Both the position numbers and the translations under genes were made by a program. This document shows, in pieces, positions 23,074-32,665 of a stretch of 64,000 bases of DNA. The notes under the pieces are model-generated. The model was given only the letters and a program-made list of their open reading frames with translations. It made no database searches and was not told the DNA's origin. Each line of letters begins with the position of its first letter. The stretch's first letter is position 1. The stretch is from Kuschelorhynchus macadamiae (lineage: Eukaryota > Arthropoda > Insecta > Coleoptera > Curculionidae): contig JAUTXW010000326.1 of NCBI GenBank assembly GCA_030620095.1, forward strand, positions 1,631,001 through 1,695,000, written 5' to 3'.

Positions 23074-26000
23074 ATGCGTTGTTCGGTGGCTAATTGCCAT
23101 ACAGACTATGAGTCTAAAGACTTTAATAGAGAGATAATGTTTTTTCGGTTTCCCAACGATGAAAATCTTTGCCGGGAATGGGTAAATGCCTGCAAACGGG
23201 AGGACAAGGTGAATACGAAAAACGCGCGAATTTGCTCAAGACATTTTCACTCTGATTCTTATGAAAGAAACTTAAGATTCGAGCTTTTGGGATATTCAGC
23301 GAGAAATCGTCGCCTTCTGAAACCGGACGCAATACCCACATTGAATTTACCAAAGAAACCTATGAAGACCTCAACTAAAAAAAATAGAGAGGATCGTGCG
23401 AATAAAAGAAACCGTACCAAATTAGTGAATAGTATTCTGGAAGCTAGGTGAGTGAAATACCAAAATGTATGAATACCAAATGTATGATATGTATGTAGAT
23501 TAGTCAGGGCTAAACTAACTTAAACCTATTATTGGTGTTTTGTGGTTTGGGATACTTTTTAGTAGTTATTTTATTTTATTATTTTATATTAATAGGTGAA
23601 GGTGTTAATACATAGAGAATGTTTTGTTGTAGTGAATGTAGTAATCAAGAAGATAGTTTTGCGGGTAGCACGACTAACAATAACAGTAACGATGGTGTTG
23701 GAAACATAGTTATTGTCGATGAAACCGATATCCAGCCCAAAAAAGATATTGGGTATGTGTTTATTTTTGCAATAGTTAGACTGTATTACACATTATAATA
23801 TGATGTTTTGTTTTGCCTCGTGTTTGCTATTTAAGATGTTATTTTATGTATACTATTGACTCTTATCTGCCTGTGCTATATACTCATAATTTATAATTAT
23901 TTTAGTACTAACACTGACATTGATGAAAGGGATGACATCATTAGAAAATTAAGAAAAGAAAATTCAGAACTAAAAAATGAAAATGGTATATTTAAAAACT
24001 TTTTCTCACACTCCCAAGTAAATAAACTAAAATATCCCAAAAAACGAGTAACCTGGACTGTAGAGGATATTTCTAAGGTCAGTATAAAAATAAATTATGA
24101 ATAATTTATTAATACCAAAGAAGAGGTTTGCGGTATGCACACAAAAAAGAAAGATAATGTATTTTGTGCTGAATTTTTATGTATTTTTTTTATTTCAAAG
24201 GTGAACATGTTGACAAATAATTTCAAGAAATAATTATTTTACACAAACTATACTGTCTTCTTTCCATTTTTTTTTTCATTATTACAATAACTTTTATTTT
24301 TATTTATAGGCTATTGTTATTCACTCTGCAGGTGCCCGAGCCTATAGGCTTTTATTAAAAAAAGGCTATCCATTACCCTGTGTTTCAACACTTAGAGGAT
24401 GGGCCAAAAAAATAAAGGTGGAACCTGGCATTTTAAAACAGGTAAGATAATGAAATCAGGGTGTACTAGGGGTTTTAATATACTTTGTTATAAAGTTGTT
24501 TTTTTTTACAAAATCAATTTAATTTTAAAAAAATGTGTCTGATCACAGCTTTATGGACTCTAAAAAACTTGTGTAAATTAAAATGACTTTAAAGGGCTAG
24601 TTTTTGATATCCATAAAGCTACAACATATAAAAAAACTAGAAAATTGACGGAGATATATTTTACCATTGTCCAGTGCGTTGGTCCAAATGGTATTGATTA
24701 GTTTGTCATTAATTAGCTTTTAAAAAGGTAAGATAGAAAAGTTAAATGTATTTTCCCCAAACTTATCGTCTTGCCACCAGTAAATTCTTGTTATTTTTTT
24801 CTCTAAGGTTTATTAAGGACATTGAGATGGATTTCTTTGCAGGTTTTCATGATTGTCAAACAGACCGATTTAACTGACCTACAAAGAGTGTGTGTTTTAT
24901 CCTTTGATGAAATTAAAACTAGAAGTGCTTACTTATATGACAAGGTAAACGACCAGACATTGAAGCCCTATAATTATATTCAAGTAGCTACTATAAGAGG
25001 TTTATTTGGTAATTGGAAGCAACCCATTTTCTACGATTATGACTGCCAAATGACGAAAGACAAACTTTTTGAAATCCTTAAGTTCATAGAAAAGGCAGGA
25101 TTCCCTGTCGTTGCAGTAATAAGTGACTTAGGTGGAGGTAATCGTGGTTTGCACAAAGAATTGGGAATTACTACAACACAAACTTGGTTTATAAATCCAC
25201 TATCCAACCAAAAGGTGTTTGTATTTGCAGACGTTCCACATTTGATCAAATTATTAAGGAATCACTTTGTTGATCAGGGTTTTATTTTAAATGGCAAAGA
25301 AATCAATAAAACCATTATAGAGAAACTAATAGGCATCACTAATTCCAGTGACCTAAATATAGCTCACAAAATTTCGATGGATTCTATAAATGTTAAAGGC
25401 GCCCAAAGGCAAAAAGTGAAACTGGCAACAAAACTATTTTCCCATACCTTTTCAAGAGCTCTTACAAGATGTGGAATGCTTGGAGAATTTGGGGATGAAA
25501 ATTGGATGGAGTGTGCAGAATTTTTTAAGGATGTAAGTTGGATGCTAGTTTTTGTATAATACTGGTATGATCTAACGTCAACTTTGTGATTAATGGTATT
25601 TTGTTTTTAGGTAAATGACTGGTTTGACGTTCTCAATGTAAGAGTGCCTGAAGAAGATAGCAGAGAAAGAAAAAAAGCTTACGGCCTATCACTTGAACTT
25701 CAAACCAACATTTTAGATAAAATGAGCAATATCATTTCTTCTATCAGGGTTAAAGGTAAAAATACATTATTACCTTTTCAAAAGGGAATTCTGATTACCA
25801 ATTCATCCTTAAAAATGTTGTATGAAGATCTTAAAGAAAGAAACGGTATTAAGTACCTCCTCACCTACCGTTTGAATCAGGATGTGCTGGAAAATTTTTT
25901 TGGTGTCATAAGATCAAAGGGAGGTTTACATGACCATCCAAACCCCCTTGAATTTAAATATCGCCTTAGAGCGTATATTTTAGGAAGAAATGAAGGAGCC

Positions 26001-26844
26001 TTATTCAGTGAAGGTAATACTCAAAAATTAAAATAAGTGAAACTCAAAGTCTCAAACACATTAAAGATTAATACATTAAAATAAAACAAGAATATAAGAC
26101 AAATTAAAATTTAAAGATTAAAAAAATGTGAAACATGTTAAAATGACATAAACAACCTATTTCTATACGTAACAATAATAAATAAATATAATAATAAGCA
26201 TACCGGAGGAACGTTTTATTGTTTAACACATCACTGACTTAGGTCTAAACTTTCAGTTTTATTTATTTTAATTTATATTAAAATCTGTTTCTTTGAGAAA
26301 ATTCACAAATTCTTTGATTTAAGGTAATACTCAGACAGACGACACCCCCGATTTGGAAACAGAAAATGTTTTAAGTAAAGATCATTTTCGACATCTAGTT
26401 ACAGAAGACCCTCCAATTTCTGATGCTTTAAACCAAGAACTGGACTCCATACCTTATGATGGTTTACAAAATTTAGCGGGGTTTATCTGCCACAAGCTAA
26501 AGAAGTCAGAACCAACAGCGTCTACCTCCACAAATACTCTAGACAATTCTTTAACATGGGTTGATCATTTGTCTGAAGGTGGTTTGGACAAACCATCTGA
26601 GGAAATGATGCAGCACATAGAAAAATTGGAGACAATTTTTAACAATGTTAATGCTGATAACCTGCATATTTGTAAGGGATATATCAGTTATTTAATTGAC
26701 CGCAGTTCTAATGTGGATTGTAGCCTAAATGTAAAAAAAATATTTTTTAGATCTCGAATGTTTTTCCGCATGAGGAATTTAAATAAAGAATTGTTAGACA
26801 GAGATTTTTCAAAAAAAAGAAAAATGTTAAAAACTGTTAAATAA
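23074..26844 (+). CDS. P element transposase (THAP domain), seven exons, 803 aa
   Basis: Exons 23074-23447, 23633-23752, 23906-24077, 24310-24441, 24843-25532, 25611-26013, 26324-26844; every intron is GT..AG and phases agree, giving 2,412 nt without a stop. The ATG at 23074 was chosen because the THAP finger starts there (an in-frame ATG at 23011 would add 21 residues). Residues 1-90 are a THAP DNA-binding domain: Cys3, Cys8, Cys54, His57, RFP, closing AIPTL. Residues about 172-194 form a short coiled coil (L180, L187, F194). Exon 4 (223-266) is a helix-turn-helix (HSAGARAYRLLLKKGYPLP). The RNase H-like catalytic domain has D288 (SFDE), D361 (SDLGGGN) and E590 (NQDVLENFFG); spacings of 73 and 229 match Drosophila D230, D303, E531. 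The insert between the last two contains DVPHLIKLLRNH (396-407), typical of the family GTP-binding region. The C-terminus keeps LSEGGLDKPS. Drosophila P transposase is 751 aa. Confidence 0.93.
26014..26323 (+). promoter_or_regulatory. Last intron of P transposase, possible regulated intron
   Basis: 310 nt, donor GAAG|GTAATA, acceptor TTTAAG|GTAATA. It lies 40 codons after the catalytic Glu; the third intron of Drosophila P, whose retention in somatic cells yields a truncated repressor, lies about 30 codons after its Glu. If retained here, translation would add GNTQKLK and stop at 26036, giving about 637 residues with DNA-binding and catalytic parts but no C-terminus. The decamer GTAATACTCA occurs both at the donor and at the start of exon 7. 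Regulation is inferred from position only. Confidence 0.5.
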
Positions 26845-28468
26845 TGTTTTTTTTATTATTGTATTATTTATTATTTTGTTAGTATTGTTAGCTAGTTAGT
26901 ATGCAGACTCAGACTAAGAGCCCTGAACTAAGGCTTATTTTAATATTCCATGTATTTTTGTAAAAAATCAAAATAGCCCCTTTTGTTTGCATAATTAAAC
27001 TTGTAATTATTTTAGTGATCCTTATATTTTCATTACATTAGGTTTTTGGAAAACTATTTTTTGTAAAAACCCAGTTTTTACAAATGGATATCAAAATATA
27101 TTTTTAAAAAGTTTTTTTTCTATTTGCATCGCATTTAATACAATAGAGTCATCAATAATCATCATTATTAATAAAATAAAACAAAACATCATATTATATT
27201 TTGTTTATCGTTTTATCTATTTTTTTCAGTACCCATAAATAAATATTTTTATACCTGTGTTTTTTTTATCCCAATCAAAATTGTTATTTTATGCGATAAG
27301 TGTGTGAAGTTATGATTTTTTGACGAATGTGAAAATCACATGAGTCAAAAAAGGTAGTATTTTACACACTAGTAGCATACAAATTTTTTTCTAAAACCAA
27401 AAAAATCGTAGCAAAATTTCCAAATTTTTCAATTCCTTTACACACTAGTGTAAAGTAAATTTGACATATTTTTAAAACTGACATTTGTCAAAATATTAAA
27501 ATTTTTCAATTACTTTACGCACTGTTTTAAAATGTTACACGTCTTGAACAGTGCGTAAGGTGAGTACTTTACGCACCGTTGTAGAAAAAATAATTTATGT
27601 AAAAGCAATACCTAAAAATAATAATATTATTATTATCTTTGGTAAAAGTAATTAGTGATTCTGATTCCATTCTAAAAGAAGGGTATGTTTATCTATTAAT
27701 GTTCTTGAGAAATAAAAAAACACTTAACTTAATTTGTATTTTTTTTTCTATACATTTTATTTTTGAATTCATCATAAATACTTACCTACCCGGTTGTGAA
27801 GAACGGTATTTTAGCCTATTACCGTTCACGAGATACAAAAAAACCACCCCAATTAACCCCCTAGGGGTTAAATTTGTAGTTTTTTTCTATAGTCTTTTTT
27901 ATCTTATCATAACTACCCGATTCTAAATGAATGGTCTCTTTACCTATCACCTTCTCCAAATTCAAAAACTGCCCCTTTCAACCCCTTATGGGGTGAAATT
28001 ATCATAATGTATTGATTATGTATTGTCACAAAAGCTTAATGTGTGTACAAAATTTAAAAATAATGGAAATAATAAAAATGGTTGAAAAAGCTGTTACAAG
28101 ATTGAAACAAACAAACAAATATACTGGTCAAGTTAAATAAAACCCTTTTAAAAGCGAAAAATAGTACCCTCTTTTTCTTAAAACCTACTGTATTTAACTA
28201 TTTTTATTTATTTCTACTCATATGTTTAAATATAACTGTTTATTTTGATATAATCATGTTATTTAATATTTAATCCGCAAATCTAGTTCACTATAGCTAC
28301 TTTTTGATTACCTCAGGAAGCTGTAAAATATTCTCTCGTATAAAATTATTGTATAAAACGTACCAGTATAGATAAATCGTCAACATTTGTTCATGTTTAA
28401 AGTTCATATCTAACTTAATATGCAGAAAACCACGAAAAATCCCATATCCCAATATGTTAAATTTAAAT
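26845..28468 (+). other. P element 3' noncoding region
   Basis: About 1.6 kb without a credible gene. It contains a hairpin at 27316-27352 (TTTTTTGAC... against ...GTCAAAAAA, two mismatches) and five copies of TTTACRCACT or its complement between about 27360 and 27585, some palindromic (TTTACACACTAGTGTAAAG). A stretch at 27800-28120 with CCCCTAGGGGTTAAA and CCCCTTATGGGG words resembles the 3' tails of insect SINE/LINE repeats and may be a nested insertion. Confidence 0.5.
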
Positions 28469-28487
28469 TTTACGAACCGCGTGACGT
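28469..28487 (-). repeat. P element subterminal inverted repeat, right
   Basis: TTTACGAACCGCGTGACGT, complement of the left copy at 22970-22988 with two differences. It is 62 bp inside the right end. Confidence 0.85.
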
Positions 28488-28549
28488 CATGCGCGAACTG
28501 GACAAATTTGTGACCGCGATTTAGCATATCTTGTTTTCTTTGTATCATG

Positions 28550-28558
28550 AACTTTATT
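28550..28558 (+). repeat. Right flanking direct repeat of the P element
   Basis: AACTTTATT, identical to 22896-22904, directly follows ...GTATCATG. The next three bases CAT extend the identity with the left side to 12 bp. Confidence 0.85.
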
Positions 28559-30299
28559 CATAGAGCAGAAAATACAGTGTTGCAAAAAACATTATTCAAA
28601 AAACATACAGAGGGCGCAAATAGTTAAATCATGTTATTCAACGTAGATGGTAGTACTTTTATTAATTTGAAATATCTTTTCCAACAAGGATAAGTACTTT
28701 GTCAGGACAGACTTTCCAATCCGACGTGGGTCCAGAAAATTTCAAGTAACCGCTCGAATGCTTCAAGGGGCGGTAAAAATGGATATTTATATTTATAAAA
28801 TCGTAGAATAAATTTTACGGATATAGAACAAGTTTTCCAAAGTTCTAAGCGATATTTCATGCCGACCAAATAAACGTAATTTTAATATTAAATCATAAAT
28901 GGTGTCAAGCATGACATTAGTTTTAGTGTCGATAGTAGTACCCAAAACGGTTTCTTATCTTTCTTATACAGTACTTAACCTCAATTTAATTTTCTACATT
29001 ATAGAATGTATTAAAATATTTACAAGTGCTTATATTTAAAAGGTATTAACCACTGAACAAGTTTTTGTGGTCATTTTTGACGTTTTATTCTGCAAATTCC
29101 AGAACAATTTTATTCAATTATAGGCAATTATATATATTATTTTTGAAGTAGTTTAGTATAGCACATCATTTAGACGTACTTAAACAAACCGTAGAATCAT
29201 ATTCCTTATACCATAATCCCCCTTAGAAGGTCAGAATAGGAACAACTCTTTGGAAAAAAGATCGAGAAGTCGTCGTTCTAAAATCTCAAATTAAGAAAAG
29301 GACATTAATGTGGTATCAGTTTTAAGAGACTACAAATTAAGATAAGTTGAGCAAATATCCGGCAGTAAAAAAAAAACGCTTTTAACAAAATAATTTTGAA
29401 CAGATTTGATTGTGATAATAATCTCCCAAGGAGCTCCGACCTTCTAAGAAAATGGCAAACGTGTTATAATCGAAGACTAACAGTGTAGAGGCCGCTCTGA
29501 AAAAAGATTTACACAAACAGGAAAAAATAGTGGGCGATTTTATACCAGGATATCTTACAAAATATTATGTTACATTATGTAACACAACAATTTCCTGAAC
29601 GTAACTTTATTTATATTTTTACGTGTTTTTTTTTGTATTTTCATTTGTCTCACTCTCTAGATGTATTAAATATAGTATAAAAGAAGGACTATAAATTTGG
29701 TTGGCTTAAATTAAAAATTAGTAGTGCCGGCAATCACGGAAACTTATCACTTTCGGGTATTTTATTGTCGAACCAGATCCTTTTAGAACCTACTTGCTAT
29801 TATGTTGGTAAAATTATAAATTCCAAGTAATTATTGTTTAATAATAATAAAGTAATCTTATTAAGTTATTAAGTTAAACTGGACAAAAAAAAAGCGGACA
29901 TCATTTTTATCTTCCATCCTCGTGCTCTAGATGTTATTTTCGTTCACTTTCTCGTATACATTAAATCGGTACCTGCCAGGCGTGTCTAAGTTCAATTTGA
30001 ATATTTGTCATCTATTTTCTTGGGTTCAGATTCATATATAAGTCTGTAGAGTAATATTTATCATTTTTTTTTGTGTTCTCGTGCCTTCGGCTATGTCAGC
30101 TTCTCGGCGTTTAAGAAAAAAACAGTTTGGTGTATCTGCTTGGCAGTTATTTGTTGCATATTATTGGAAATAAACTTCCTTCCAATAAACAAGTTTTAAG
30201 TGTATTTTTTTTAACTTAACGTGAAGTAAAATTAAATTTTCAAGAAAATGCTAAATTAGTGATTAACGTTGTTTTTTTTTAATAAGGCGCATATTCCAA
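28559..30299. other. No recognisable gene
   Basis: I find no family match. A block around 30020-30190 has TATATAAG, a T-run, a GC-richer segment and AATAAA-like signals, faintly LTR-like, but no paired copy or terminal TG..CA could be shown. Confidence 0.35.
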
Positions 30300-31450
30300 C
30301 ACGAGCTTGAAGTTGTCGAAAATATGCACAAATTAGAAGATATTCAGAACCAAATGAAGGATAGCAAGAACAATAAACATAACTACGTCAAATTAAGTTT
30401 GCACCTTGGATTACGGACAATATAAGAGTTTTACAAAGGTTAAGAAATCAGGCAGTAGGCTATCGGAGCATTATTCTTATAACAAACAGCTGACAAACTT
30501 CAGCACTTCGACTATGAGAGCTAAGAAAAAGGCATGTCTACGAACATTTTAAAAATTCCACAACTAAAGGAAAATGGTCTGAATTAAAAAGGTTAAATAT
30601 TGCAAAAAAATAAATATAATACAATTCCTAATAGTTTATCTGATCCAAACAATATCAATCATTTTTTCATTAATTCTGTTAACGCGGGAATTCTTTCCAA
30701 TGTGGAATTATAACAATTTTATAAAAATAAAATAAATAAAACCACTGAGGATATTTTAAAAATAATTCTGAAAATTAAATCTAAAGCTTTTGGCAGCGAC
30801 AATTTAAATACAACACTTATTCAGTTGTGTAGTCCTCATATAGATTATATAACTCATGTAATAAATAAATGCTTAGAGGCGTTCTGTTACCCTAAGTAAT
30901 GCAGGATGGCTTAATATGTTTAATCGTCGAAAATTGCATTTGGCTGTTTTTTGTTATAAGATTTCAAAAACTAAGAGGCCACCCTATTTATTTAATAAAA
31001 TTGTTTTCAGGAGTGCCGTGCATAATCGAAGTCTCCGAAACAATATACTAATTACCATTCCTCGACATCGGAAGGAGATCTACAAGAGATCATTTGCATA
31101 TAATTTCACTGCTTGTGTTAATTCTTTTGATGTTGGTGATATTGGACTCTCCGCTAATGTTTTTAAGCACAGATATAAAAACCGCTTACTCTTGAGTCAA
31201 TAGGATTTTTCCTGTCTATGTATCTTCTTTAAAGTATACTTTCTTTTCTTGTCTCTCTTTTTTCCCTTTGTATTGTTTTTTTTTCCTTTATATCTTCGTT
31301 TTAGCTTTAGGATTATTTTGTTTTTTGTATTATTAAGTTGCTAAGTATTGTGGCCTAAAAACACAAATTTGGTATTATTTTCTTAGTACAATTTGTCTGC
31401 ATTCAAACAGGCCTTTTAACAACCCTTATATACTGATTTACTGTTATTGT
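30300..31450 (+). pseudogene. LINE ORF2 remnant with internal deletion of the RT core
   Basis: Forward pieces in element order: KFAPWITDNIRVLQRLRNQA (end of endonuclease, near 30395-30460), HVYEHFKNSTTKGKWSELK, then ILKIKSKAFGSDNLNTTLIQ and HVINKCLEAFCYPK (start of the RT domain, to about 30895). Directly after, without DLKKAF, PQGS or YADD blocks, comes the post-RT C-terminus from about 30925: KLHLAVFCYKISKTKRPPYL, then RNNILITIPRHRKEIYKRSF and a stop at 31203. The junction at about 30895-30920 therefore marks a deletion of most of the RT. T-rich sequence to 31450 may be the 3' UTR. Distinct from the other LINE copies by its C-terminal motif. Confidence 0.75.
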
Positions 31451-31503
31451 AAAATTTACTATTATAATTGGTTAATAATAATGGTTATTATTATTAAAAT
31501 TAG

Positions 31504-32665
31504 TTGCCGCTTTCGATAAATGCAAGATAAGCCACCGAGATGCAATTCGTCTTTTAACTGCCGCCGCTGAAGCATTAGGTCATGATGTTCGTTCTTTATC
31601 TATAAGTCGAACAACTATCCAACGTTGAAAACAAAAATTACGTAAAAAAGGGCAGAAAAGGTGAAACAACGTTTTAAAGGACATGATTTATTAGCCCCCG
31701 TAGTTCATTGGGATGGGAAAATACTTGCTTACTGGCTCCGAGAAACACAATAAACTTTGTAGTGGTGATACAGGCCAAATTCTAGGAATATCAATTTTGC
31801 AGAATTCAGCTGATAGAGAACAAGCAGGAATAGAACCTCTATGATATTATGGAGACACGACTGCTTCTAACTTAGGTCATTTAAATGATTCTAGCATAAT
31901 ACTTTAACAAGTGTTAGATCGGGATTTGCTTTATCTTCATTGAAGCCACCACAGAGCTGAAATAATTTTAAGAAGTGCTTTTGATGCGAAAATGGCTTCT
32001 TCTAGTGGCCCTAATGTACCATTATTCAGGCGATTTCAAGAAACGTGGCCTAAAATTAATCAGTATAATAATTGTAAATCTGGTTTAAATGATAAATATA
32101 TAAATTCCTTATTACAACGTGAAGATCTCAATATGGTTAGTATTCTCTATTTTGCTGAAAAAATGTTAAATATTCACCAACCTTGCGATAACAATAGAAA
32201 ATGTTTACATTTTACACAGTTGTTCTCAGGGAAAACTAATGTAAACTTTCGGATTCGCGCGCCTGGTGTGTTTCAACACGTGCGGTGGATAGCGAAAGCA
32301 ATTTACTGTATACAAATATTTCTCTTTAGAGACAAATTTAAAATAACAGCAAAAGAAAATAAAAGTATCAGCGATTTTTATTGCCAAAGGTTATGTTAAG
32401 GGTTGGTATACTGCTCCTTTTTCATACAAAGGTCCATATCAAGACCTTTGCTCTGTTAAAAATCTTATTAACTATAAAACAATTGATCCTCCTATATCGC
32501 AAGCTGCTATTTCAAAAATTAAAAATCACCTATGGTATCTTCTGAGGCTTGTGCTGTATTTTTCTTTGATGATGTGATTTCAATAGACGTTAGAAATAAT
32601 ATGGTTAAAGCCGTTAACAAATGGGACCCATTAGGAGAAGACGATATATCTTTACTATCAAAATG
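31504..32665 (+). pseudogene. Broken copy of a conserved transposase-like family (HWDGK...DTTASNLG)
   Basis: Forward blocks: VAAFDKCKISHRDAIRLLTA and AAEALGHDVRSLSISRTTIQ (N-terminal part), VVHWDGKIL, GDTTASNLGHLND, RDLLYL..SHH, then the longest open piece (31992-32399) SSSGPNVPLFRRFQETWPKI, APGVFQHVRWIAKAIYCIQI and, after frameshifts, GWYTAPFSYKGPYQDL, IKNHLWYL and FFDDVISIDVRNNMVKAV. I recognise this block order from uncharacterised multi-copy proteins common in insect and cnidarian genomes. The conserved Asp-containing motifs suggest a DDE-type transposase, but I cannot assign a superfamily. At least three stops and several frameshifts make it inactive. TTAG just before VAAFDK could be a splice acceptor. 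Confidence 0.6.

Larger units (their letters stand above)
22905..28549 (+). mobile_element. Complete P-type DNA transposon
   Basis: 5,645 bp. The ends are perfect 16 bp inverted repeats CATGATACAAAGAAAA (22905-22920) and their complement (28534-28549); similarity continues with one gap through AAGATATG. The start CATGAT is that of Drosophila P (CATGATGAAATAACA, from memory). A subterminal inverted repeat lies 65 and 62 bp from the ends. A 9 bp direct repeat flanks it, extending to 12 bp (AACTTTATTCAT) because the element itself starts CAT. It encloses one transposase gene with all splice sites in frame. It is larger than Drosophila P (2.9 kb), mainly because of a 1.7 kb 3' noncoding part and longer introns. 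All visible parts needed for autonomy are present; activity is not shown. Confidence 0.93.

Noticed and set aside
25037..25249. Minus-strand frame inside the P transposase
   Set aside because: Shadow of the coding exon 24843-25532. Likewise 23123-23353, 22900-23100 and 28297-28548 overlap the P gene or its ends.
27639..27926. 95-codon hydrophobic frame in the P 3' region
   Set aside because: AT-rich low-complexity translation that overlaps repeat-like CCCCTAGGGG sequence; no family features.
30020..30190. Possible solo LTR (TATATAAG, T-run, AATAAA)
   Set aside because: No TG..CA termini, second copy or target duplication could be found.
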